Shown here in pieces: positions 5,752 through 13,928 of a DNA stretch of 23,236 nucleotides. Positions within the stretch are counted from its first letter, which is position 1. Each line of letters opens with the position of its first letter. The notes beneath the pieces were generated by a model. The model saw nothing but the letters and a program-made list of their open reading frames with translations. It was not told the origin of the DNA and made no database searches. This DNA is from an uncultured Campylobacter sp. GTDB taxonomy: Bacteria; Campylobacterota; Campylobacteria; Campylobacterales; Campylobacteraceae. A program made the translations under genes and the position numbers. The stretch covers positions 1-23,236 of the forward strand of contig NZ_CALIMQ010000251.1 in NCBI RefSeq assembly GCF_938045535.1, read 5' to 3'.

Positions 5752-8043
5752 ATGAAAACGCTTCAAGAAAATTTAAAGCTTTTTTATCTGGGGCTTGAAA
5801 ACGGCGAGCCGTTTTTGTATAAAAACAAGGATCTGACGACTCACGCGCTTATCATAGGAATGACGGGCAGTGGCAAAACGGGGCTTGGTATCACGCTGCT
5901 AGAAGAAGCCGCGATCGATAATATCCCATCCATCATCATCGACCCGAAAGGCGATCTGACAAATTTAGCTCTTACCTTTCCGCAGATGAGGGCTGAGGAT
6001 TTTGAGCCCTATATCGACGAGGCCGAGGCGCAAAACAAAGGTCTTAGCGTGCACGAGTATGCCGAGCAGACCGCAAATACCTGGCGCGAGGGGATCGAGG
6101 ACTCATATCAAGATCTGGCGAGAGTGGAGCTTTTGAAAAACAGCGCCGATTTTAGAATTTATACACCCAAATCAAGCGCAGGGCTTGGGATCAGCCTACT
6201 AAGCGACTTTGAAGCGCCAAAGGGCTTAAACGAAGAGGATCTGAACAACTACGTCGGCGGTATCGCCACTAGCGTGCTAAGTCTTGCAGGGATTAGTAGC
6301 GATAATCTTAGCTCGCCGGAATTTTTACTAATCAGCCAAATTTTAACCTATCATTTCGGCAGGGGCGAGGGGGTGAGCGTGGTGGATCTCATCGCGCAAA
6401 TCGGCAACCCGCCTTTCGATAAAATCGGCGTTTTCGACGTTAATACCTTTTTTCCGAGCGATAAGCGAATGGCGCTTGCGATGAAGATTAACGCGCTCAT
6501 CGCAAGCCCGAGTTTTAAGCTTTGGTGCGAGGGCGAGCGACTAAATATCGCCAAGATGCTCTTTGATGAAAACGGCAGGGCGAGGGCGAATATATTTTCC
6601 ATCGCGCATCTAAACGACGATGAAAGGATGTTTTTCGTCACGCTGCTTTTGGGCGAGATGATCAAATGGATGCGCACCACCAGCGGTACGAGCTCGCTGC
6701 GCGCCGTGCTTTATATGGATGAAATTTACGGCTTCTTCCCTCCAAACGGCAATCCGCCGAGCAAAACTCCGATGCTTACGCTGCTGAAGCAGGCTCGCGC
6801 GTTCGGTCTTGGTTGCGTTCTATCGACGCAAAACCCGATCGATCTCGATTACAAGGGGCTTAGCAACATCGGTACGTGGTTTATCGGGCGCTTGCAGACC
6901 GCGCAGGATAAAGAGCGCGTCATCAGCGGCTTAAGCGGTATCGGCTCAAATCCGATCGACAAAAGCGTGCTTATGGAGAAAATTTCAAATCTCAAAAAGC
7001 GAAATTTTTTGGTAAAAAACATCAACGAGGATGTGCTGCGGGTGATCGAGACGCGCTTCGCGCTAAGCTATTTAAAAGGCCCTTTAAGCAACGAGCAAAT
7101 TTCAAATTTAATGAAAGACAAAAAGACTGAAATTTCGTCCGTGTCGGGCGCCGCTCAAGGCGTCAAATCCGCCGGCGCCGCCAAACCCGTAGTTTCGGCT
7201 GAAATTTCGCAGCTTTACAGCTACGGCGCGAGCCTTGAGCTAAGCCCGTATCTGTATGCAAGCGCAAAGATGCGATTTTGCGACAAGGGAGTCGATTTTA
7301 CGCAGCAGCGCACTTTTTTGCTTTCGCTTTCGGACGTAAGCGAAATAGATTGGGGCGAGGCCAGCACGCGAGAAGTTGCAAATTTAAGCGGACAGGAGCA
7401 GGCAGGCTCGCTTTACGGCGTGCTTCCTAGCTTCATCGCGGGCGCAAAAAATTTAAACGCTCAGCTTAAAAGCTTTAAGGAGTGGCTATATCGCAATGAA
7501 AAGTTAGAACTTTTTAGCGCGCTTGATCTGCTCTCAAAACCGGGCGAGAGCAAGGAGGAATTTTTTGTGCGCCTAGGCGATAAGGCAAATGAAGCTCTAG
7601 AGGCTAAAACTGATGAGATTACGGCTAAATTTGAAAAGGAAAAGGCGCGCCTTGAGGATAAAATTTCGCGCGCTAGCGAAAAATACGAGAAGGAAAAGAG
7701 CGACGTGCTAAGCCGCGGCGTAGATACCGCGCTAAGCATAGGCGGAGCGATCTTGGGCGCATTTTTAGGCCGCTCGCGCAGCGCTAGCAATATCTCTAAG
7801 GCGATCAGCGGCGCCAAGAGCGCGCATAAAATTTTAAATGAACGAAGCGAAGCCAAAAATGCACAAAACAGCCTAAGCGCGCTGCAAGAGGAGCTGGAGG
7901 TGCTCACACAGAAATTTGAGGCCGAAGTGGACGCGCTAAAACAGAGCCTGGATTTAAAAAACATTAAACTCGAAACGAAAGAAATTTCGCCGAAGAAAAC
8001 CGACATCTACGACGAGAAAATTTCGCTACTTTGGAAGAGTTAA
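5752..8043 (+). CDS. HerA-like/DUF853 P-loop ATPase with C-terminal coiled coil
   Basis: A 763-residue ATPase of the HerA/FtsK superfamily, DUF853-like. The Walker A motif GMTGSGKT lies at 36-43, an IIIDPKGDLTNLAL strand at about 63-76, and the Walker B YMDE near 321-324. The sensor-like STQNPIDLDYKGLSNIG is near 365, followed by a region with an arginine-finger candidate (FIGRLQTAQDKER). Beyond the ATPase domain (about 450 residues) is an additional domain. Two charged coiled coils (about 612-660 and 700-740) flank a glycine-zipper-like hydrophobic stretch, LSIGGAILGAFLGR (about 660-674). HerA-type ATPases are DNA translocases acting with nucleases in repair or defence, but no nuclease gene is adjacent. 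plsY follows 9 bp later. The cellular role is unknown. Confidence 0.85.
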   Translation: MKTLQENLKLFYLGLENGEPFLYKNKDLTTHALIIGMTGSGKTGLGITLLEEAAIDNIPSIIIDPKGDLTNLALTFPQMRAEDFEPYIDEAEAQNKGLSVHEYAEQTANTWREGIEDSYQDLARVELLKNSADFRIYTPKSSAGLGISLLSDFEAPKGLNEEDLNNYVGGIATSVLSLAGISSDNLSSPEFLLISQILTYHFGRGEGVSVVDLIAQIGNPPFDKIGVFDVNTFFPSDKRMALAMKINALIASPSFKLWCEGERLNIAKMLFDENGRARANIFSIAHLNDDERMFFVTLLLGEMIKWMRTTSGTSSLRAVLYMDEIYGFFPPNGNPPSKTPMLTLLKQARAFGLGCVLSTQNPIDLDYKGLSNIGTWFIGRLQTAQDKERVISGLSGIGSNPIDKSVLMEKISNLKKRNFLVKNINEDVLRVIETRFALSYLKGPLSNEQISNLMKDKKTEISSVSGAAQGVKSAGAAKPVVSAEISQLYSYGASLELSPYLYASAKMRFCDKGVDFTQQRTFLLSLSDVSEIDWGEASTREVANLSGQEQAGSLYGVLPSFIAGAKNLNAQLKSFKEWLYRNEKLELFSALDLLSKPGESKEEFFVRLGDKANEALEAKTDEITAKFEKEKARLEDKISRASEKYEKEKSDVLSRGVDTALSIGGAILGAFLGRSRSASNISKAISGAKSAHKILNERSEAKNAQNSLSALQEELEVLTQKFEAEVDALKQSLDLKNIKLETKEISPKKTDIYDEKISLLWKS

Positions 8044-8052
8044 AGGGATTTT

Positions 8053-8709
8053 ATGAAAAAATCGGGAATTTTAGAATTTTTACTTAGCATCGTTACGGCG
8101 CCGAATTTTTGGTGCTACTTCGCGGCGTATCTGATCGCTGCGATCCCCTTTGGGCTACTGATCGGCAAATACCTCGGCGGCGTGGATATCAAAAGCGAGG
8201 GCAGCGGCTCCATAGGCGCCACCAACGTCCTTCGCGTCTTAAAAACTCGCGATCCGCAAAAAGCAAAAAAGCTCGCGATCCTCACCGTTGCCTGCGACGC
8301 GCTAAAAGGCGTCCTGCCGATACTGATTGCGCGTGCTTTGGGCTTTGACGAAAACGTGCTGTGGGGCATGGCTGTCTTTGCAGTGCTTGGGCATTGCTTT
8401 AGCCCGTATCTGAAATTTAACGGCGGCAAGGGGATTGCGACGGGAGCCGGCGTGCTTGCTTGCTTCATCCCTATCGAGCTTATCATCGCGCTTGCCGTTT
8501 GGTTTGTAGTCGGCAAGACGGTTAAAATTTCATCCGTAGCATCGCTTGCAGCGGCGCTTGCGCTAGTTATTGCAAGCTACGTGATCCATCCGCAGATGCC
8601 CGCGATCAACACTCATGCGCCGATCTTTCTGATAGTTTTCATCGTATTTTACAAACACGCGCCGAATATCGCCAGGCTGCTTAAGGGCGAGGAAAAGCGC
8701 GTAGTATGA
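8053..8709 (+). CDS. plsY: glycerol-3-phosphate acyltransferase PlsY
   Basis: Inner-membrane enzyme that transfers the acyl group of acyl-phosphate (made by PlsX) to position 1 of glycerol-3-phosphate, the first membrane step of phospholipid synthesis. It is 218 residues with about five hydrophobic segments. The family motifs are present: GSGSIGATNVLR (50-61), GHCFSPYLKFNGGKGIATG (113-131) and a C-terminal KHAPNIARLLKGEE. It starts 9 bp after the HerA-like gene and its stop overlaps the folB start in an ATGA. The plsY-folB-cosR order matches what I recall of C. jejuni. Confidence 0.95.
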   Translation: MKKSGILEFLLSIVTAPNFWCYFAAYLIAAIPFGLLIGKYLGGVDIKSEGSGSIGATNVLRVLKTRDPQKAKKLAILTVACDALKGVLPILIARALGFDENVLWGMAVFAVLGHCFSPYLKFNGGKGIATGAGVLACFIPIELIIALAVWFVVGKTVKISSVASLAAALALVIASYVIHPQMPAINTHAPIFLIVFIVFYKHAPNIARLLKGEEKRVV

Positions 8710-9023
8710 TTAAAATTTTAATCGAAAAGCTGGAATTTGGCACGATAATCGGGACGCTGGATTTTGAGCGCAAGCGCGAGCAGCGCGTGTGGGTGTGGGC
8801 GAAGTTCGGGGCGGAGGAATTTATCGACTACGCGCGGGTTTGCGAATATATCAAAGCGGAGCTTCGCGAAAAAAAATTTCGCCTCGTGGAGGACGCGCTA
8901 AGATACTTTGCGCAGGAGTTTCACTCAAAATTTCGCTCGATGGATTATTTTTATATGAAAATTTTAAAACCCGAAATTTTACAAGATGCAAGCGTCGGTG
9001 CGGAAATAGAGATAAAATTTTAA
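8706..9023 (+). CDS. folB: dihydroneopterin aldolase-like FolB
   Basis: A 105-residue protein resembling dihydroneopterin aldolase, which cleaves dihydroneopterin in folate synthesis. The strand start IKILIEKLEFGTIIGTLDFERK, the FRLVEDAL helix in place of the usual LIETLA, and a C-terminal ILKPE with the lysine expected in the active site support this, although the sequence is divergent from E. coli FolB. Its ATG overlaps the plsY stop (ATGA), indicating translational coupling. A run of eight adenines at about 8870-8877 is in frame and of no obvious meaning. cosR follows after 76 bp with its own promoter. Confidence 0.82.
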   Translation: MIKILIEKLEFGTIIGTLDFERKREQRVWVWAKFGAEEFIDYARVCEYIKAELREKKFRLVEDALRYFAQEFHSKFRSMDYFYMKILKPEILQDASVGAEIEIKF

Positions 9024-9040
9024 AATTTCTTTAAAAAATC

Positions 9041-9069
9041 TTGAAATTTTGCTTAAAATATGTTAAAAT
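9041..9069 (+). promoter_or_regulatory. cosR promoter
   Basis: TTGAAA (9041-9046) and TAAAAT (9064-9069) are separated by exactly 17 bp, and TG lies one base before the -10 (9061-9062), an extended -10. Transcription would start near 9076, leaving a leader of about 24 nt with AAGGAAATTAA before the ATG at 9100. This suggests cosR and the kinase gene can be transcribed separately from plsY-folB. Confidence 0.65.
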
Positions 9070-9099
9070 CGCCGCAAAATTTTAAGGCAAGGAAATTAA

Positions 9100-9771
9100 A
9101 TGAGAATTTTAATAGTCGAGGACGAGGTGACTTTAAACAAGACGATAGCGGAGGGCTTGATGGAGTTCGGCTATCAGACGGATACTTCCGAGAGTTTTAA
9201 GGACGCAGAGTATTATATCGGCATTAGAAATTATGATTTGGTGCTAACCGATTGGATGCTAGCTGACGGCAACGGCATCGATCTCATCGCATTAGTTAAG
9301 CAAAAATCCGCGCGCACCTCTGTCGTCGTGCTATCTGCAAAAGACGATAAAGAAAGCGAGATAAAAGCACTTCGCGCGGGCGCGGACGATTTTATCAAAA
9401 AACCTTTCGACTTTGATGTTTTAGTAGCACGCCTCGAGGCTAGACTTCGCTTTGGCGGCTCAAATATCATCAAAATCGACGATCTCATCATCGATCCGGA
9501 TGAGGAAAAAATTACTTATTTAGGCCAAGAGATCGAGCTTAAGGGCAAGCCGTTTGAGGTTCTAACGCACCTAGCGCGCCACAGCGATCAGATCGTAAGC
9601 AAAGAGCAGCTGCTAGACGCTATCTGGGAGGAGCCCGAGCTTGTTACGCCAAACGTCATTGAAGTAGCGATCAATCAAATTCGCCAGAAAATGGATAAGC
9701 CTCTAAATATCTCTACGATCGAGACCGTTCGCAGACGCGGATATAGATTTTGCTTTCCACAAAAAGCCTAA
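9100..9771 (+). CDS. cosR: OmpR-family response regulator CosR (HsrA/HP1043 orthologue)
   Basis: A 223-residue regulator with an N-terminal receiver domain (about 1-115) and a C-terminal winged-helix DNA-binding domain. The C-terminal half, from KIDDLIIDPDEEKITY through KGKPFEVLTHLARHSDQIV to STIETVRRRGYRFCFP, is nearly identical to C. jejuni CosR as I remember it, an essential regulator of oxidative-stress genes and orthologue of H. pylori HsrA (HP1043). Those proteins are described as orphan and lacking the phosphorylated Asp. Here the receiver has all canonical residues: Glu8/Asp9, Asp51 in YDLVLTDWML, Ser79 and Lys101. A histidine kinase gene overlaps its end by 22 bp. So in this organism it is probably a phosphorylatable member of a two-component system. 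Confidence 0.92.
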   Translation: MRILIVEDEVTLNKTIAEGLMEFGYQTDTSESFKDAEYYIGIRNYDLVLTDWMLADGNGIDLIALVKQKSARTSVVVLSAKDDKESEIKALRAGADDFIKKPFDFDVLVARLEARLRFGGSNIIKIDDLIIDPDEEKITYLGQEIELKGKPFEVLTHLARHSDQIVSKEQLLDAIWEEPELVTPNVIEVAINQIRQKMDKPLNISTIETVRRRGYRFCFPQKA

Positions 9772-11057
9772 GAGTCCGCTTTGTAATACAATTAGCATCC
9801 GCTTCGTTGATGCTAATTGTCATTTTTTCGGTAATGCTCTATAATTATATGAGAATTACCATCTTTGAAACTCCCGTTCAAAATTTAATCCAAAGAGCGC
9901 AAAAAATCGTAGACACTTCCGTGCCGCCTGAGAAAATTTCATCTTTTTTACAAGACGCTTCTGGTGAATACGAAAGCAAAATCATCGAAAACGGAGGGCT
10001 GAATAAGCCTAAATTTATCGAAAGCTCCGAGGGCAGCAGGAGCTATTTGCAGCTGCACTATCCTTATGGTAAGGATAAAATTTTAAGCATCAAAGCAGAT
10101 GTGAGCGTTTATGCAAACATCGTAAATCAAATACTCATCGACATCATTTTGGTAAATTTGACGATGATATTTTTGGTGGTGTTTTACGCGATGTTTCTCT
10201 CGCGCATGCTGCTGATGCCGATTAAGCTGATCAGCCAAAGGCTCGCTTCGGTGGATGAAAAATTTCTAAAGCCTATCGACGGGGCCGAAATCCCGAGCGA
10301 ATTTAATATGCTTTCAAACAGCATAAACCGCCTGCTTGAGCGTATCGAGACCTTCATTTTGTATCAAAAAGAGCTTTTTATCGGTATTGCGCATGAGCTT
10401 AAGACCCCGCTTGCGGTTATGAAAACCAAAAACGAAGTGACGCTGATTAAACCGCGCGAGAGCGAGAAATACGTCGAGGCGCTTAAAAATAACAACGACT
10501 CGATCGATAATATGAATAAAATGATCAGCTCGATCCTGGAGATCGGGCGGCAAGAGGGGGCGCAGTTTGAGGCGCCCGAGCAGACCGATATGATCGCTTA
10601 TCTTAAGGAGCTGTGCGTAAATTTCACGATTTTAGCGCGCACGGCAGGCAAGGATTTGACGATGGATCTTAAGCCTGAACAGCTTGAAATTTCGGTGCAG
10701 AAAAGTCTCTTTATGCACGTGATTCAAAATTTTATCCAAAACGCCATAAAATTTTCTCCGGACGGCGAAAAGGTACTGATCGAGAGCGAAATTTCGGACG
10801 GAAATTTCATAGTGCGGGTCGCAAACAAAGGCGAGCCACTTAACGAAGAGATCGATTATTTTGCTCCTTTTAAGCGCTACGGCGGCAAACCGGGAGCCGG
10901 GCTCGGGCTATTTTTAGCCAAAAATGCTGCTCAAGCGATGGGTGCGCAAGTGGATCTTAAAAACGACAAAGGGCGCTCGCTAATCGTCGCGATTTTCAAA
11001 CTTCCACTAAAAAATTTAAGAAATAGCCCGAAATTCCGCTATTTTAAAACAAAATGA
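9750..11057 (+). CDS. membrane histidine kinase, probable partner of CosR
   Basis: A 435-residue sensor kinase. A first transmembrane helix (about 11-31) and a second (about 127-150) enclose a periplasmic domain of about 95 residues of no recognised type. A HAMP-like linker follows, then the H-box FIGIAHELKTPLAV with phosphoacceptor His215, the N-box HVIQNFIQNAIKFSPDG (Asn331) and the G-box GAGLGLFLAKNAAQAMG. Translation starts at a TTG at 9750, inside cosR; the next in-frame ATG (9808) would cut the first helix, so the TTG is preferred. The 22-bp overlap implies coupled translation and a shared signal pathway. It sits where, as I recall, C. jejuni has cosR directly next to fdxB, so it is either an insertion here or a loss there. 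Confidence 0.9.
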   Translation: MLSTKSLRVRFVIQLASASLMLIVIFSVMLYNYMRITIFETPVQNLIQRAQKIVDTSVPPEKISSFLQDASGEYESKIIENGGLNKPKFIESSEGSRSYLQLHYPYGKDKILSIKADVSVYANIVNQILIDIILVNLTMIFLVVFYAMFLSRMLLMPIKLISQRLASVDEKFLKPIDGAEIPSEFNMLSNSINRLLERIETFILYQKELFIGIAHELKTPLAVMKTKNEVTLIKPRESEKYVEALKNNNDSIDNMNKMISSILEIGRQEGAQFEAPEQTDMIAYLKELCVNFTILARTAGKDLTMDLKPEQLEISVQKSLFMHVIQNFIQNAIKFSPDGEKVLIESEISDGNFIVRVANKGEPLNEEIDYFAPFKRYGGKPGAGLGLFLAKNAAQAMGAQVDLKNDKGRSLIVAIFKLPLKNLRNSPKFRYFKTK

Positions 11058-11062
11058 AGCTT

Positions 11063-11090
11063 TTTATGGTATAAACGCCATAAATTTTTT
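11063..11090 (+). terminator. AT-rich stem-loop plus T run (or promoter of fdxB)
   Basis: TTTATGG (11063-11069) and CCATAAA (11078-11084) form a 7-bp stem with an 8-nt loop, followed by six Ts. This could end cosR-kinase transcripts. The same stretch contains an extended -10 (TGGTATAAA, 11067-11075) that would place a start near 11083, shortly before fdxB. Both readings are possible. Confidence 0.4.
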
Positions 11091-11106
11091 CGTAAGGTAA
11101 AATTAT

Positions 11107-11352
11107 ATGTCATTGTTGATTACAAAAGAATGCATCAGTTGCGACGCGTGCCGCGAGGAATGCCCTAATGAAGCGATTTTTGAGGATGAGCCGATATACA
11201 TCATAGATGCCGATCGATGCTGCGAGTGCGTAGATGATTACTCTGAGCCCGCTTGCATCGTGGTCTGCCCGGTCGAGTGTATCATCACCGATCCCGATAA
11301 TATCGAGACGGCGGACGAGCTGAAATACAAACACGTCCATATGGAAATTTAA
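11107..11352 (+). CDS. fdxB: 2[4Fe-4S] ferredoxin, YfhL type (FdxB)
   Basis: An 81-residue ferredoxin. Cys9, 12, 15 and 19 form the first cluster motif; Cys38, 41, 50 and 54 form the second with the x8 insertion of the Alvin class. Cys39 and Cys58 are extra. The protein is highly acidic. AAGG lies about 10 bases before the ATG. Its stop is immediately followed by the ppx start with no spacer, so the two are probably co-translated. I remember the fdxB-ppx pair from C. jejuni beside cosR. It is a different protein from the fdxA product at 463 and lacks that one's long tail. Confidence 0.9.
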   Translation: MSLLITKECISCDACREECPNEAIFEDEPIYIIDADRCCECVDDYSEPACIVVCPVECIITDPDNIETADELKYKHVHMEI

Positions 11353-12795
11353 ATGCCCAAGCGCGTCGCAGTCATAGATCTGGGCTCAAATTCCGCCAGA
11401 GCCGTGATTTTCGAGCGCACGAGCAGGCTCGGATTTTTCATTTTGGCCGAGCACAAGATCAAGATCCGCCTAGGCGAAGGCGCTTACGAAAACGGCGGAA
11501 TTTTAACTTCCGAAGCGATGCAAAAATGCCTACTCGCATTTAAAAAATTTAAAACCCTCGTATGCAATTACAAGGCCAAGCGCGTACTTTGCATCGGTAC
11601 ATCCGCACTTCGCGATGCGCCGAACGGGGCCGAGTTTATAAATATCGTACGCAAGCAAACGGGCATTACGATCCGCAAGATAGACGGGCAGATGGAGGCG
11701 TATTTGGGCGCCTATGCCGCGCAGAATTTGCTTAGCGACTTTTCCGAGGGCGTTACGCTGGATATCGGCGGCGGCTCGACCGAGCTTGCTTACATAAAAA
11801 ACGGCAAGATAGAAAATAAAATTTCTCTAAATTTAGGCACGGTGCGGCTAAAGGAGTTGTTTTTCGACCGCGGCGACACAAAGGGGCTGGAGAAATACAT
11901 AAACAGCGCGATCTCGCAAGTAGGCGCCGAGTTTCGCACGCAAAATTTAATCGTAATGGGCGGCTCTGCGCGAGCACTATCCGGCGCCGTGATGAGCCTG
12001 CAAAACCACCCGCTAAAAATCGTGCATAATTTCAGCTATGATTATGAAAAATACGCGCCGTTTTTTGCCAAGCTGATGAGCGCAAAGACGCTTGATCTGG
12101 CGAAATTCCCGATCAAAAAGGACCGCTACGACACAATCAGAGAGGGCGCCATCATCTTTGATAAGATCGTAAGGCGCCTGGGAGCGAAAAAGATCATCAC
12201 AAGCGGCGTGGGAGTGCGAGAGGGGGCGTTTTTAAGCTCAATTCTACGCGGCGCAAACCTACCTAGAGGCTTTAATCCGAGCCTAAGAAGCCTTAAAGAT
12301 CGCTTCGCTTCCGAGCCGAGCGAGGCTCCGAAGTTCGCAAAGGCGCTGTTTTGCGCGCTATCGCCTCTACACGGCTTGGGCGAAAAATATATTAAAATTC
12401 TGCAGACCGCAGCATCGCTTTGCGAGATCGGGCGGGCGATCGGCTTTTATGCCAAGCACGAAACCAGCGCGGATATGGTGCTCGGCGGGCTGAACTATCG
12501 CACGACGCACAAAGAAAAGGCGCTCATAGCCGCGATCATCTCGATGCACGGAAAGCGTGAGCTGGGAGCTACGTTTGCGCCTTTGAGCGCGATTTTGCCG
12601 GACGCCGCCAAGCTTGCGTGGCTCAGCTATATTTTGGAGCTTGCACGCCTCCTAAGCGAAAACGCGCTAAAAAATTTAGAATTTTGCTTTGAAAATTCCA
12701 CTCTTAAAATCTCCGGCGCGGATAATTTGATAATGCTTAAAGGAAGCCTTAAAAAGCTCGCAAAACCCGCAATTTTCGCCGTAAATTTCATCTAA
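11353..12795 (+). CDS. ppx: Ppx/GppA family phosphatase
   Basis: A 480-residue enzyme of the exopolyphosphatase/pppGpp phosphohydrolase family (ASKHA ATPase fold), which hydrolyses polyphosphate and/or converts pppGpp to ppGpp. Visible motifs are IDLGSNSARAVIF (9-21), IGTSALRDAPNG (about 76-87), LDIGGGSTELAYI (about 136-148), LNLGTVRLKE and VMGGSARAL. The C-terminal region (about 330-480) matches the position of the HD-like domain but its metal-binding His/Asp pattern is not clear. It begins directly after the fdxB stop codon. Polyphosphate and stringent-response control would fit beside the CosR stress regulator. Which substrate dominates cannot be told from sequence. Confidence 0.9.
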   Translation: MPKRVAVIDLGSNSARAVIFERTSRLGFFILAEHKIKIRLGEGAYENGGILTSEAMQKCLLAFKKFKTLVCNYKAKRVLCIGTSALRDAPNGAEFINIVRKQTGITIRKIDGQMEAYLGAYAAQNLLSDFSEGVTLDIGGGSTELAYIKNGKIENKISLNLGTVRLKELFFDRGDTKGLEKYINSAISQVGAEFRTQNLIVMGGSARALSGAVMSLQNHPLKIVHNFSYDYEKYAPFFAKLMSAKTLDLAKFPIKKDRYDTIREGAIIFDKIVRRLGAKKIITSGVGVREGAFLSSILRGANLPRGFNPSLRSLKDRFASEPSEAPKFAKALFCALSPLHGLGEKYIKILQTAASLCEIGRAIGFYAKHETSADMVLGGLNYRTTHKEKALIAAIISMHGKRELGATFAPLSAILPDAAKLAWLSYILELARLLSENALKNLEFCFENSTLKISGADNLIMLKGSLKKLAKPAIFAVNFI

Positions 12796-13622
12796 ATTTA
12801 GCTTTAAATTTAACCGCTTGCCGCGCGTTTGCAGAGCTGCTTTAAATTTTATTTAGCCGCGTTACGCCTCTTTACGAAAATTTTGATTAAACATGTGGGG
12901 ATAAATTAGAGCGATATATGGAATACTTGCAACGAGCGGGTTCGAGTTTTTATCTTTCGGTGAAATTTTAACGCCCGCCGCAGATTTTCTAGCTACGCTC
13001 ATAGACAGGGCGGTTAAATTTCACGGTTTTTAAAATTTCATTGTGCGGTTTGTAAGACCTCGCGGCGCTATCTGCGACTCTTGCGGCTAAATTTAAATTA
13101 CGATTCACTCCGTACGGAGCGCTGTTTTGCGGGCGGGTAAGCGGATTGTAAGGTGGCTAAACAGACGAAAAAGCAGGTAAGCGAACTTGGCGCAGGAGAT
13201 ACACGGGCGACGCGATTAAATTTAAAATATTGCGCCGCGCGCGGCATTTTGCAAACACAAATCGTTTGATGACGCTCGCCAAATCGCGGTTATGCGGTCA
13301 AATTTTAGATCGTGCAAATTTATAACTAAGCGATAATCAAACGGCGGTGCAAAATTTAATTGAGTTAAATTTTAAATCGCTCAAATTTAAAACGGCGGCG
13401 AGAAATCGCGCCGCAGCAAGAATGCCCAGCTATCTGTGCAGCGCTCCGAAATTTCGTGCAATATCCCAGTGATCATGCAGCGCTCCAGCATCCCACGCAG
13501 CGCTTCGGGCGATTCGCAGAAAAGCGCCCCGACAATCCGTGCAGCGTCCGAGGCGATATGTAGAAGCGCCCGACGACGAGTACGGCGTCCTGAGCAATCC
13601 GCAAATATCCTTCGCGCGAGCC
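12796..13622. other. gene-poor region with imperfect repeats
   Basis: About 830 bp between two convergent gene groups with no gene I can support. AAATTT-rich patches alternate with GC-rich ones. It contains a perfect 12-bp palindrome, CTCCGTACGGAG (13108-13119). The 8-mer CGTTTGAT at about 13263-13270 is the inverted match of ATCAAACG at 13336-13343, and the second is part of a longer sequence shared with the gap after polA. An imperfect repeat built on GCAGCGCTCC occupies about 13430-13570. A minus-strand frame there (13387 to about 13600) looks partly protein-like (LFCESPEALRGMLERC) but overlaps the DUF59 gene end and has no supported start. Confidence 0.5.
13438..13570. repeat. degenerate GC-rich repeat based on GCAGCGCTCC
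   Basis: GCAGCGCTCC or close variants start at 13438, 13477 and 13497 (GCAGCGCTTC), with weaker copies near 13516 (GCAGAAAAGCGCCCC), 13541 (GCAGCGTCCG) and 13562 (AGAAGCGCCCG). The spacing is near 20 bp or its double. Read on the minus strand, one frame repeats a pattern of about 13 residues with Cys after a short acidic stretch. It lies directly behind the DUF59 gene. Origin unknown; a worn tandem duplication is the simplest idea. Confidence 0.4.
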
Positions 13623-13928
13623 CTAAAACCGCCCCAGAGCTTCTTTGACGTGATCCTCCGCCATATCGATATTCCACATCGGCTCAAAGACGAGATCGAT
13701 CTCTACTTCGCCGACGCCCTCCACGCTCTCGGCACCTGCGCGCACCCATTCTACCATCATCTCATGCAGCGGGCATGACTGAGTCGATAGCGTCATCGTG
13801 ACTTTGGCGTTGTTCGCCTCATCTACCGCTACGTCGTAGATGAGTCCCAGCGACACGACGTCAAAGCCCACCTCAGGATCGACTACGGCGCGAAGCGCGT
13901 CGTAAATTTGCTCCTTCGTTACTTTCAT
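13623..13928 (-). CDS. DUF59/MIP18 family protein (iron-sulfur assembly related)
   Basis: A 101-residue protein of the MIP18/DUF59 family (PaaD and SufT relatives), which assist iron-sulfur cluster delivery. The start KEQIYDALRAVVDPEVGFDVVSLGLIYDV is the family core, with the DPE motif near 18-20. STQSCPLHEMMVEWV (about 48-62) carries the conserved Cys (Cys52) in the T.SCPL segment. The C-terminal FEPMWNIDMAED fits the usual W-containing end. Its ATG overlaps the stop of the membrane protein gene (ATGA), so the two are coupled. No suf or isc genes are beside it. The client protein is unknown; the adjacent oxidase-like protein or DUF2249 protein are candidates. Confidence 0.85.
   Translation of the reverse strand: MKVTKEQIYDALRAVVDPEVGFDVVSLGLIYDVAVDEANNAKVTMTLSTQSCPLHEMMVEWVRAGAESVEGVGEVEIDLVFEPMWNIDMAEDHVKEALGRF

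Noticed and set aside
7461..8006. Long minus-strand open frame (181 codons) inside the HerA-like gene
   Set aside because: Ser/Leu/Phe-rich antisense shadow of the Lys/Glu-rich coiled-coil region; no start signal.
13108..13119. Palindrome CTCCGTACGGAG as an operator or attachment site
   Set aside because: Far from any gene start in the right orientation and found only once in the window; noted within the gap entry only.
13387..13677. Minus-strand open frame of 96 codons overlapping the DUF59 gene end
   Set aside because: It overlaps 55 bp of a clear gene in another frame, has no ribosome binding site, and its first third is Arg/Gly-rich shadow sequence. Treated as repeat-derived or decayed.
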